The notes under the pieces are model-generated. The model did not search any database and had not been told where the DNA came from. It saw nothing but the letters and a program-made list of their open reading frames with translations. A stretch of DNA of 64,000 nucleotides from Opisthocomus hoazin (taxonomy: Eukaryota; Chordata; Aves; Opisthocomiformes; Opisthocomidae), in contig NC_134427.1 in the NCBI RefSeq assembly GCF_030867145.1, forward strand, positions 11,121,001 through 11,185,000, written 5' to 3'. Both the position numbers and the translations under genes were made by a program. Shown piece after piece: positions 1 to 10,397 of this stretch (within the stretch, counting starts at the first letter, position 1; every line of letters starts with the position of its first letter).

Positions 1-585
1 GCGGCTCATCCCGGCCCTGGAGGGAACAGAGCTGCTGTCGCAGGGGCAGGGGAGAGGCTGGCAAAATGGCTGGCAGGGAGCCAGGCTGCTACGGTTAACC
101 ACAGTGAGCAGGACACCCAGCTGCCCTGATCTGTGCCCAGCCCTCGCTGGGGCTAGATGATGGTACAGCAGTGCCTGTCCCAGTACTCTCGAGCCAAGCC
201 TGGTAGCAGCTGTCCCAGCACCTCTCATCCTGGCATTGGTGTCACTGCCCAGCACCAGTTGTCCTGGCATTTTACTGCCTGGGCACCAGCTTGGCCCAGT
301 ACAAGCTAGCCCAGCCCCAGCGCAGGTTCCTCCAGCCCATGCTACAAGCAGGGCAGGTGCAGGGAGGGCTGGGGAAAGAGCTGGTCCTGGTTTCTGGCCT
401 TACTCACTGATCACCTGCTTGGGAGCACGAGCAAAATGCCTCTTCCTCAGCTGTAGAAGCAGCACCTGCACCTCACCCACCCCTGTCCAGGTACCTGGCA
501 GGGGAGAAGACAGCTCCTTCCTCCAGCACCCTCTTGCTTGCCGAATCACTGCAGCCCCTTGAAAACCTCGCCTCTTTTCCTACAG

Positions 586-860
586 AACATGCAGTGCTGC
601 AGGATTTGCTCATCTGAGTGTGGGAAGACAACATAGCTGAGCCGAACAGGATGGGTCCAGCCTCAGTGACCAGCCGCTGGCCTAGGACCAGAGCTGCTGG
701 CGCAGGACCCTGCCGCAGCTGGGAACGTTGGGTTTCCTGGAGCCGGAGGCATCTTGGGCCTGCGGTCAGCCAGGCACTGTTGTCCTGCCTTCAGAGCAGC
801 TGCGCAAGTTTGGATCCCCTTCTCAACATCTGGTAGAAATAAAGCACACATCCATGTCAA
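586..860 (+). other. Possible terminal exon of an unidentified plus-strand gene
   Basis: A strong acceptor (pyrimidine run then TACAG, AG at 584-585) is followed by a short open frame that can stop at TGA 615-617. About 220 bases later comes a canonical AATAAA (839-844) in a locally AT-rich patch, unlike the GC-rich surroundings. This is the layout of a last coding exon with a short 3' UTR, converging on the sestrin gene. No upstream exon is recognisable in bases 1-585 and I do not recognise the few residues encoded, so it may be chance. Confidence 0.25.
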
Positions 861-2066
861 ACATAGTATATTTATAGCAAAAATAGGCTTTTTCTGTAGC
901 TTCCATACACAAGGTTTTCTCCCCGTACATTTACGCAGTAAACAGGTCGACTGAAGCAGCGTGCGCTGGGCTGACTTGACAGCTGCCCTTGCTTCAGGCT
1001 CCCACTTGTCAGGGGTGGCCTCATTCCCTTTCCGTGGCTGCTCTCTGGAGCCTGTGCTGGATCCCTCGCACCTCCCTGGCTGGGGCTGCAGCGCAGGCGG
1101 GGAGCAGCCCTGGGACAGGGCAGTGGTGGTGCATGCTCCTGCCAGCTGGGCAGAGGGCAAGGCTGGTGCATAGGCTGCTCTCTTCAAGAGGGGACGCCCC
1201 AAGGAGTGCCCCCCAAGCCCAGGTTCAAGGAGAAGCTTCCCGTAGCTCACTTGTGCTCACCGCAGGCTCCTCCACCATGCTGTTAAGCAGCAAGTGACTG
1301 GGCACAGGACCTCAGCTCGCTCGTGGTGGTAAGAAGATACAAGCCACGTTAACTCAGGAAGCCTCCCTTGTTCCTCCTGCCCCTCTGCTGATGGGAGGCA
1401 GAGGAGGGGCTTTGGGGCAAGCTCTCTGAGGAGTGCCCAAAGTTCCCTGCAGAAACCTCCAAAGCCTGAACACTGTCAGAGACCTTCTCATCCTGCTGTC
1501 AGAGAAGGCAGAGTGCTAGGACACCCTGCCAGCAAGAGCTTCACAGTTTGGAGTTCACCTGGGTCATCGCTTGTCCATCCCAGAGGGGTTTGGCACATAG
1601 ACCTAAAGGGCAGGATGCGCAGGCAGCAAGCGCATCCCCTTCCCATACCAGGCTGGGAAGGGCCCTTGCTCGGAGCCTGACCACACAACTCGGGACACTG
1701 CAACGCACTGGCGAGGTGCCTGTGCTGCTCCTGAGTGAGATGCATCACCCCCGCGAGGCCAGGCACCAAAGGGTGGCTTGCAATCAGGGCGGCCGCCGCA
1801 GCACAGGACAGGAAGCCAGCTCTCCCCTCTGCCCTCCCTGCAGCCTCGCAACACCCAGATGAGGAGCTTTGTGCTCACGGGGGAGCATCCCTATAAACTG
1901 GCCCCAGTCCCCTCCTGCCCCCAGCTCTCCCCGCGTCTTTGACAGTCCTCCTTGGGCACTTTCAAGTCTCCAGCATCACACTGACATCTCAGCAGCACGG
2001 ACTTGCCTCACAGTTTGGTAATTGCACGTAACGGGGCCACTCAGCGAGCCCCACAAGGGGGAGGGC

Positions 2067-2083
2067 AAAAAAAAAAAAAAAAA
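2067..2083. repeat. A17 homopolymer (T17 on minus)
   Basis: Seventeen consecutive A residues lie about 130 bases beyond the sestrin stop codon. It could be a simple microsatellite or the tail of a decayed retroposed element. No target-site duplication or element body is evident next to it. Confidence 0.8.
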
Positions 2084-2209
2084 GGAACAAGACAGTCAAG
2101 TAAACTAAATTGAGTAATCCTTTGCTGTCCATCCCAGCATGACAGGTCACGCACAAGTCCAGGGAGAGAGGATGCTGGCCGGCCCTGCCGCAGCGCAGCT
2201 CCCCACCAT

Positions 2210-5200
2210 CTAGGAGATCATGTACTGGGTGATGGCCTGCAACGCGTACAGCAGCTCTGCCTGCATTCGGGCTTCCAGGATGAGCAGGTTCACGTGGACC
2301 TAAGGGAGAAGCAAGAGAGCTTCAGGCAGCTGCAGTGTGCCGTGGGCAGCAGTGCAAGCAAGCGCCCACCAAGGCTAGTAAGTCTTTTGGCATGGGACAA
2401 AATGCCACCAAGTTTTCCAGCAGAAACAGCTGCCCTTTCCCCCTCCCCTCCCAGTCCTGCAGGTTGTGGCTGCCTCCCAGAGCTGTGAGCTGGGGAGTCC
2501 CCGGCACACTTGGCACCAGCACGCCGGGCTGGCACCAGCACCGTCCCTGCCGCCGACAGCAGCCACTCCAGCAAGTTATAGCTGGACCGAGGGCTCGCCT
2601 GGAGGCACTCACTGCCAGGGTAATGGCCTTGGGAGATCCCCACGCTGCCAGTGGCCGCTGTGCTCATCACACTGCGGGCAGTTCCACACCACGCTAAGCC
2701 CATCTCCTTACAAACAGCCAGTTTCCATTTCCCCCCTCCATCTGCCTCAGACTGGTTTGGTGGCTCAAAGGTTTCCTGTACGCTCCCCAACACCCCCCAG
2801 CCTGCAGCCCCTGCCCACTCCTGGCCCCACTGCAGCTGGTCAGAGCCAGGGGCTGGCTGTCCCACCTTTTCACTGTGCTTGAACTGCTTCCAGAACCTGT
2901 CAAACATTTCTAAATTTGTCTTCTCTGGGTAGCAGGTTACAGTTTTAATGTAAACTTTGAGCATTCGCTCCAGGAGCTGATTCACTTCTGCGTAGTCGTA
3001 GTCATCGTACCTGTGGGGGAGCACAGGGGTGGGTCACGGCCAGCACCGTGTCCCTGCAGAGCACCTCACCCGTGGTCCGCCTGGGACACGGCCCAGCTGC
3101 GGGGCAGGGGGACACACAGCAGCGGCCACCAGGCACTGAAGCCCTGCTCCCAAAGCACCCTGCCCTGCCCACAGAAGCTGAGCATCTCTTTTCTGCCTGG
3201 CCCCAACATCCCAGCAGGCGATTCATCTCCATCTCTTTTCCAAGCCCATCTGCAAGACAGTCCGAGCGCCCTACCCTACTCCTGCCTGGGTCAGCTCGGT
3301 TTTCTCCCCTGGACCACGCGGTTGGGTTCCCTACCTAATGCCAAACATGCAGTGGATGTAGTTCCAGATGCCCCGCTTGAAGACAGAGGGTTCACAGCCC
3401 TGCCGCTTGGCCATAGCGCTGCTCTGCAGACCATCCACCATCCGAAACTTCTCATCCAGGAGATGCCCAATGTCAGAGTAGAGCCGGTTGACCAGCGAGA
3501 AGCCATGGTCTTCCCAGGAGTAATCCTGTTGAGCACAGCAAGAGGCTCTCACAACCACAAAAAGGAGACTGGGACATGTTCCCAGGAAGAAGGGCTGGAG
3601 ACCTCAGGATGCAGCAGAATTCAGTAGGTTTGCTCTGGGGGCGACTGCCACAAACCACAACATCCCTCATCAGGCAGCTTTTGGATGATTTTGACCATTG
3701 CCTCCGTGAAGGCAACACAAAGAAATCGGTAGCCCTTGGGGACAGAAGGTCACCAGTCACCTCCCCCTCCCCAAAGCTAGTGGGGCAGGTCCCCTCTCAG
3801 AGCTGAGCTTCCCCACTCAGGCACTTTGCAAAAGCGGCTGTGCTGGATCGGGGCTGCACGGGCACTCCGGCAACTGTCCACTCCCCACCAGGAGCAGAGC
3901 AGAGAGAAGATGAGCGGAGAGGAGAGGTGGCAGCCTGGGCTGCTGCCTGCCAAGAGAGCAGGAACCTCACCTGGACTCTGAATACCTGCGTCTGATCCTC
4001 ATCACGCCGGGCAAAGTCCTGGTATCCAAAGTCAGGGTCCTGCATGTAGCACGCAAGGTTGGTGGCACCGGTGACTTCCCCGTCAGTATCTGCGAGAGGG
4101 GAGAGCCCCACAGATGGGTCAGAACGATGCTTAGCTGCCCTCTTCCCAGCCGCAGCAGGCGTCAAAAGCCGGGCCTTGCTGCACCACTTTGGGAAGCACC
4201 ATTGTCTTCTTCAGCAGCACCAGCATTCCAGGAGCCCCTCTCCAAACCACACATCACAGAAAACAGAAGGATAGACATGGGGGAGCAACGCCCAGGTGTG
4301 CCATACGAACTGCCACCCTGCACACCTCCGTCCCCTCCCCTCCCTGCCCCTCACCTTCCTCTCGGTCCTGCTGCGGCAGCCTCGTCTCCTCCCTGTCCTC
4401 GGTCTCCACGTGGATCCGCTGCACACGTTCCCGGAGGGAATCCAGCTCCATGCAGGAGTCCAGGGACTGCACAGACACAGGCGTAGAGGTGAGGGCAGCG
4501 ATCCTGGCCACAGTCCCCGTCCCCCCACGGACCCACCCTCGGGGACTCACCCGCTTGCGGTTGATGCGCAGCAGCTCCTGGCTGCAGCCGTTGCTGGCGG
4601 TGGCTTCGCAGAAGCACTGGTTCCCGGGCGACAAGGGCTTCAGAGAGCCTCGGCCCCCTGGCCCCTCATCCTGCTCACAGCCACAGCCAAAGACAAAGCT
4701 GGCGAGCGCGTGGCAGTGCGCCAGGAGGACAACGGCGTGCACCAGCTCTGCCAGTGACCAGCTCCACTCGCTGATTTTCAGCAGCTTCTGCAGGACACGG
4801 ACAGACCAGCAATGTAACGCGGGCAGGCAGGGTGCCAGCACCCTCTGGGGATGCTACTGTCCCCACCACCGCCCTGGTCCCTGGCTGATGGCTCCCCCCC
4901 AATACCTCAATGTGCTCCTTGGTGATGAGCCACGGCCGGTGTGCCAGGATCTTGTTGATCTCATTGAGGTTGCGGAGTTTGGGGGGGATGAAGTCCAGGC
5001 CACGCAGCCACTGAGGATCACCCCCTGCCCGCAGGAACTGCAGCATGTGCAGGTTCACCAGGTACCGGCACTGGTGCCGGGCAGCTGCCTGCAAGAACAG
5101 CACACTGGCATCCCTGCACCACACCAGAGGGACAGGCGTCCCGAGACCCCACATCCACCTCTCACCCAGCCTCCCAGGCATCACGGTTTTGGCCTCTGCA

Positions 5201-8200
5201 GAGAAGCCCGCAGCACAGGCTGTCCAGTGGAGGGAGAGCAGGGAGTCTCGCGGGGCTGAGCAGAGCCCCCCGTCCCCCCTGGCAGCTCCCAGCGGGGCTC
5301 ACCATGATGGCAATGTAGTGCCGGCAGTCGAAGGGCAGCGGGCCGTCCATGTGCATCAGGTAGTGCTGCGTCTTGAGGAAGCTGTCAAGGTACTGCGGGT
5401 GGTAGCCCATCTGCTGGGTCACCGCCTCCAGCCGCCCTCGGCTCGCCAGCACCTTCACGAAGAGGAACTGTGGGCGCTCAGGGTCACTGCCAGACATCTT
5501 CACTACCTGCAGGGAATGTGCTCAGCTTAGCTCTCCCCGGAGCAGCAGCCCACCACAGCCAAAGCCGGGCTCTGCGAGAGGCTGGGATCCCCCCTCCTGG
5601 CGTGGTGCTCCCAGAGGGACACCATCACGTCAGAAGCCACCACAGAGGGCAAGGGCTCGGGTTGGGGAGCTGGGCAGAGCACTGCTCAGTGGGGTCACTG
5701 CTAGCGGGAGGACAGGCTGCAAGACACACAGGTTGGTCTCTGCCTGGTGAGCGGAAGCAAAGAGCAAATAAAGAGTGATTTTTCCTTGCAGTCTTAGAGG
5801 GGAATGCAAGGCCGGAGAAGGAGAAACACGACAGTTGAGAGACCTACCAGAACAGAGCGGCCCCTCAGCCTTACCACCAGACCCCTGCACCGCCAGCACC
5901 AAGCCCTCCTGCCCAGCACCGGGACAGGCTGAGAGCTGTGGAGCCAGCTGAGCTGCTCCTGGGCTCCTGCCCAGCAAGACAAGGGACAAGTGATGTCCTG
6001 GCACCCGCCGCGCAGTTGGGAGCACGTGAAGGGGCTCAGAGGTCTTCCCGCGCCCTGCCCAAGGAGACAGCGTGGGAGCGGGTCCCGCAGCACACAGCTG
6101 CACAGCAACTGGGTGAGGGGGGTCCACACATCCCGGGCAGCACCCGCCCCAGTCCCGCACTGGTGCCCCAGCCGAGCGCAGCCCTGAGCCACACTGCCCG
6201 AGTCCCTCTCGAGAGGGTGGTGGGAGCAGAGGGCAGGAATGTGCAGAAGGCGCCCGGGCAGCTGCTGCGCCCCAACGTCCCTGTCGCCACGTCTCCCACC
6301 CGACAGCGGGATCTGCACCCGCAGCCTGCCGGCACCAAAGCACAGGCACAGCAGGTGCTGGCCCTTGTCACACAGAAAGTCACAGCTCCCGCTCCCAAGC
6401 CCAGGCAGCGCCCTCAGATGCAGAGGGTGTACCTCCCATCCCAGGCTCGAACCAAAATCTCCCCTGGGAGCAACTGAGCCCGCTGACATGGCTGTCATCC
6501 GCCTCCTACCCACCTCTGCGGTGCAGTCACCCAAAGGCTGGTGACCGAGGCACAGCAGCAAACCAGGAGCATATCTGCAAACCAGCCCCTGCCCCACCAC
6601 AACCCTGGGTTGCCACTGTCGGCCAGGACATGCGCACAGCCCTTGGAGCCCCAGCCCAGAACCCCGATGCCCCATGCACCTCGCCTTGCCAGCTACACCG
6701 AGCCTTAACTTCTGCAGCAGCTCAGTGTGCCGCCACGAGCAACCCGGAGGGTCAGGGCAGTGCCAGCAGCAACGACGAAGCTGTGGGGCATGAAGCGGAG
6801 CACCCTGGGGCGAGGGGTGGCAGAGCAGGGCCGAGCCACGCAGCAGCATGGAGCAGTCGCACCCGCACAGGCAGAGCGGGAAGCAGCTCGGACTATTATC
6901 TACTGTCCTGCGCTTCTGGTGAACACACCGTTGCCCAGGTGTCAAGAAATTTACTCGATGCCATTTGGAGCTTCCTCTTTGCTTTTGGCCAAACTGGTCC
7001 AAAAAAACCCCCAAACACCAAGTTAAAATGGGGAGGGATGAAGAGCACCAGCTTCTCTGTCGCACGGGAGAAGGTGCAAACCAGAAGTGCGCTGTGAAAG
7101 TCCTCTGCAAAGTCCCTCTGCTCAGGGAGGTGAGCTGCCCTGAGGACACCCATGGGGCTACAGCTGCCGGTCTTCTTCTGGCGGGCAGAGATGGAGGAGC
7201 CAAGGCCCTTCTGCTCGCCCTGGGGGAAGGTGGTCCCCAGCGAGGCACCCTGCGAGCAGCCCGTGCCTCAGCCTCCAGGGCCACCGGCTCTTCTCGCTCT
7301 GCTTGTCCAGGTGATGATGGAGCAAGCAACCAGGCAGACACGGGCTGGAAGGGGAGGAGGAAGGAAGGAAGGGAAGGATGAAGGCAGGTGCAGGGCAGCT
7401 CCCCACCTCAGCGCTTGTCCCCTGCCCGGGCTCTCCTGCCTGCTCCCCATGGCACCGGCTCAGCCCACGGTCTCTCCTGCTGGCACCACAAGCCGTGTCC
7501 CCCCAGCCTGTCGCACTGCTCCCAGTACCACCTTCCTCACCCCCACCAGCCACAACCCTCCTCCTCCTCCTCCTCCCCTGTGCCTCCTCCAGCCCTGAGC
7601 AGTGGGAGCATCGCCTCCCTCCCCGGGGGGGCTTTTATGTGTCCAAGCCCCCTGAGCCCCAGCAGGGACCCGACCCCGCACCCGCCGCCAGCCTGGCCCC
7701 CTCCCTGCCGGGGCAGCGGGAGGATGTCGGGGCCCCGCCGCTCCTGCCACCGGGAGCAAGCCCGGGCAACGCCGGGAGCGGCGGGAGAGGGGCCGAAGGA
7801 CCTCGCCTCCCCTTCATACCCTCCACCCCCCGACCAGGCAATGCTCCACGGTGCGAGCCCCCAGCCCGCGGGGCTCCATCCCTCCGCCCGGCGAGACCGC
7901 CGCTCCGCCGCTACCGGTGGCTCCGCCGGTGATGCTCGCTGGGGACGCGGCCGCGGCGGGCACCTCCCGCCCGACCCCCCACCCCGGCTCTCCAGGGCAC
8001 GGGGGAAGTGCCGGTGCCCGCGACAGGGTCCCCGCGGCGGAGCCGGGCCCGGTAACCGGTAACCGGGGCCCCATTGTGCGGGCGGCGGCGGCAGCGCCCC
8101 CGGTGCGCGGCGCGGGCAGTGCAGGCGGAGAGAGAAAAACAAGTTTGATTGGCAGTGATGGAGGCACGGCGCTCCCGCACCCCGCACAAAGGGGACGGCG

Positions 8201-8469
8201 ACGGCGCCGCCGCACCGGTAACGGGACCGGGCCGCCCGCCACCGCGCCGGGAGAGAGCGGCCCCGCCGGGCCCGCGCACCGCCGGCGGGCGACGGGAGTG
8301 CCCTGGCCTGCTGGTGCCGCAGCCAGGCCGGGCTGGTGGCGGAGAGCAGGACCGAGCCCGGTGCTCCGGTGCGGGCTACCGGTGCCGGCGGGGCGGGTCC
8401 TACCTGCCCCGGCAGCCGCTGGCACCGGCTTCCTCGGGGGTGCTCCACGCTCTGGGGACACACGATCAT
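2210..8469 (-). CDS. Sestrin family protein, likely a fourth sestrin paralogue
   Basis: Sestrins are cytosolic stress proteins that inhibit GATOR2 and so mTORC1 signalling; their N-terminal half is an AhpD-like alkylhydroperoxidase fold. Nine minus-strand exons join in phase: 8469-8404, 5506-5303, 5088-4906, 4787-4551, 4466-4355, 4089-3971, 3525-3335, 3010-2866, 2299-2210, giving 448 residues plus stop. The AAARHQC block carries the peroxidase-site Cys97, Tyr99 and His104. The C-terminal half has [12 protein letters not shown], the GATOR2-contact DD (373-374) inside RYDDYDY, and a KHSEK block with Trp411 and Glu418. It most resembles SESN1 and SESN3 from memory, but the 335-360 stretch is clearly divergent. 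Exon 1 (22 residues, starting MIV like SESN2) is the weakest part: the usual N-terminal GPSAFIP motif is absent, so an exon may be missing. Paralogue identity is uncertain; family assignment is firm. Confidence 0.93.
5303..5506 (-). CDS. Sestrin second coding exon (alkylhydroperoxidase-fold entry)
   Basis: This exon codes residues 23-90. It starts after a CTGCAG acceptor with VVKMSGSD, aligns with the sestrin segment that begins just after the GPSAFIP motif, and ends in RHYIAIM before a GTGAGC donor. It contains [17 protein letters not shown] and MDGPLP, diagnostic of sestrins. Because homologues have conserved residues directly before this point, the join to the 8404-8469 exon leaves the protein about 20-30 residues shorter at the N terminus than its relatives. 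Confidence 0.9.
5507..8403 (-). other. Sestrin intron 1 (about 2.9 kb)
   Basis: The GTAGGA donor lies just below 8404 and the CTGCAG acceptor just above 5506. I searched the minus strand for an exon encoding the conserved sestrin motif with core FIP and found no convincing one; the nearest look-alikes, near 7035 and 7380, lack proper splice sites and context. The right end merges into the CpG island. Long open frames here (for example 5794-7341 minus) are composition artefacts. Confidence 0.6.
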
Positions 8470-8800
8470 GGTGAGCCCGCGCCGTGCCGTGCCGTGCCGT
8501 GCCGTGCCCGGTACCGGTGACCGACGCCGGTCCCTCCCGGCCCCTCCTGCCCCGTCGCGGCAGCCGGCAGCGCCGAGCCGGGCACCGCAGCAGCCCGAGC
8601 CGCGAGGGGCGTACCCGCCACTCCGCCTCCGCCAATCACCGCTGCGGGCGGGCGGGGCCTCCGGCGCCTCGCCCCCAATCGGCCGCGAAGGGGCGGAAGC
8701 CCGGCGCATCACGTGGGCGGGGTGGGAAAGTTATCCGTCCGTCATGCGCGGAGGTGGGCGGGGCTTGACTTGCCCGCCGCTGGGGGGCGCTGCGGGGCGG
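7600..8800 (-). promoter_or_regulatory. Sestrin CpG-island promoter
   Basis: Very CpG-dense sequence surrounds the first coding exon. Upstream of the minus-strand ATG (8467-8469) lie two CCAAT boxes (plus-strand copies at 8632-8636 and 8675-8679) and a CACGTG E-box at 8710-8715, with several GC boxes. This is a TATA-less housekeeping-type promoter. E-box and CCAAT factors are plausible regulators of a stress gene, but that is inference. Confidence 0.6.
8481..8507. repeat. GCCGT pentanucleotide tandem repeat
   Basis: About five consecutive GCCGT units lie just upstream of the sestrin start codon, inside its presumed 5' UTR or core promoter. A GC-rich short tandem repeat in this position can vary in length and affect transcription or translation. 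Confidence 0.75.
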
Positions 8801-9954
8801 GGCCTGTCCCCATGGTCCCCTCGCTCGCCCCCAGGGACGGCCACAGCCCTTACCCAGCCTCAGCGCCGCCTGCCCCGCTGGCCCGGCCCCGCCGTGCAGC
8901 CGCCCTGTGCCGGGTCCCCTTCGTCCCCTTCCCCTGCCTGGAGGGGCCTGGCACTGGGGCCCGGGGACAACGGGGCAGAAGGAGGTGGTGTCGCGGGGGA
9001 GGCGGGGCAGGGGATGGAGCGGGGCAGTGGGGCACAAGGGTGACGGGGCGTGGGGACAGCAGGCACTGGGACGGGACAGCAAGACGCGAGGGGAACAGGG
9101 CCTGGGGCCAGCGGGCACTGGGGATGGAGCAGCTCCCGCCCTGAGCCGCGTGCCCAGCAGGTTCTGGAGGTCCCGGGGCTGGGAAGGTCCCTGGGCAGGG
9201 CTGTCCCCCTGTCCCCACGGCAGAGGTGGCCTTGGTGAAGGTGGGCACGGCCACGCCAGCCGCCCTGGCTGCCCCTCACCGCTCCTTGGCCTCGCGCGCT
9301 GGAGGGCAGCGTCTCCATGTCAGGTGTCCTCCTCTCCTCCGGCGTCTCCCGGGCGCTGCTCTGCCTCCCGCGCCGGCGCTCGCCCTGCAGCCGTGGGGCC
9401 TCTGCCACCAGGGACGGGACTGGATGCTCCGCGGCACCCCGAGCCCAGCACCGGGCCTCACGCCTGCGCCCACCCGCCCGGCTGCGCCCCATCCCGTCAC
9501 CCGGCCCGGCTGCTCCGGGGTGCTCCAGGAGGGGCGTGAAGGACCAGCACGTCTCCTCCCGCTCAGTCCCCGCGCGACAGCCCCGCGGCCACCCCTGCCC
9601 GCTGCGCCCCGCTGCCCCGAGCGCGGCCGAGACCCTCAGGGACAGGGGCTCCGCTTGCCCGCACACCCACCAGGCGCTCCGAAACCCACCCGGCACACCC
9701 GGTGGGTGCCCCGCGCCCGCAGGGACTCGCTGGCCCTCTCGCTCAGGCGACAACGGCAGCCGGGGGGTGCCCAGCTCGTCACACGGGTGGGTGACGGCTG
9801 GGAAAGCCGGGGCGGGGGCGCGGGCTGCCGGCGGGACCGGCCGGGGACTCCCCACCCCGGCAGCCTGCGCGGCATCCCGCCGGAGCTGGGACCCCCCGCC
9901 GCCCGCACGGAGGGGAACAGCCGGGGGCCGGCGCTGCCCGGGGAGCTCCGGGGC

Positions 9955-9992
9955 AGCGGAGCCCGGAGCCGAGCCCGGAGCCGAGCCCGGGG
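9955..9992. repeat. 12-bp tandem repeat, about 2.7 copies
   Basis: Units of GCCGAGCCCGGA repeat head to tail in the CpG-rich belt downstream of IL2RG. It has no coding role that I can support. Confidence 0.65.
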
Positions 9993-10118
9993 ACGGAGCG
10001 GGCGGCGGGGGGATGGGGGGGCCGGGGCGGGGGGGAGGAGTCTCGCCGCCGCGCGTGACGCGGACCAACATCCCGCCGCCGGTACCGGGCGGCCGGCCCC
10101 GCCCCCTCGCGGCGCCAG

Positions 10119-10126
10119 TGACGTCA
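10119..10126. promoter_or_regulatory. Palindromic CRE (TGACGTCA)
   Basis: A perfect full cAMP-response element lies in CpG-island sequence, 76 bases beyond the IL2RG polyadenylation signal and about 1.65 kb upstream of the sestrin start. Full CREs in CpG islands are often bound by CREB/ATF. Here it could belong to a distal sestrin promoter or to an unannotated transcript. Confidence 0.45.
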
Positions 10127-10201
10127 GAGGCGGTCGGTGCGCCGGCGGCCCCTCCCCCAGCCCCGCGAGACCAGCGCGGCCGAGCCCCAGCGCAGCGGAG
10201 C

Positions 10202-10207
10202 TTTATT
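10202..10207 (-). terminator. IL2RG polyadenylation signal (AATAAA on minus)
   Basis: TTTATT on the plus strand reads AATAAA on the minus strand, 191 bases after the IL2RG stop codon. It is the only canonical hexamer close downstream and gives a short 3' UTR. Confidence 0.75.
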
Positions 10208-10397
10208 GCGGCGGGAAGCGGGGGCGCGGGGGGAGCGGCGGGATCCGGGGCGCGGCCGGGCGGGCCCGGTGCCTCTGTGCCGGTGAGGCGGTGGCTGGGC
10301 CCCTCGGCCCCAGTGCTGCCGTGCCTGCAGCCGTTGCACCGCGGGGCTGGCGGGGAGCGGGGCCGGCGGGGGTGACGGTGCGGGGCGCGGGGGTGCG

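Larger units (their letters stand above)
1..2209. other. Gene-poor flank, presumed sestrin 3' UTR
   Basis: No protein family is recognisable on either strand. The part adjoining 2210 is presumably the 3' UTR of the minus-strand sestrin gene, but I found no canonical AATAAA on the minus strand (TTTATT on plus), so its 3' end is undefined. The open frames here are proline-, serine- and alanine-rich and look like products of GC-rich composition. The stretch holds a 17-base A run (2067-2083) and the candidate polyadenylation signal described separately. Confidence 0.5.
8800..10190. other. CpG-rich intergenic belt between sestrin and IL2RG
   Basis: This is GC-rich DNA with no recognisable exon. 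Long open frames on both strands (for example 9226-10413 plus and 8860-10965 minus) are dominated by Pro, Arg, Ala and Gly and lack homology that I recognise, so I treat them as artefacts. A short direct repeat with unit GCCGAGCCCGGA lies near 9955-9992 and a perfect CRE at 10119-10126. Confidence 0.55.

Noticed and set aside
5794-7341. 515-residue minus-strand open frame inside sestrin intron 1
   Set aside because: Cys/Leu/Arg-rich low-complexity sequence with no homology that I recognise; lies between two sestrin exons.
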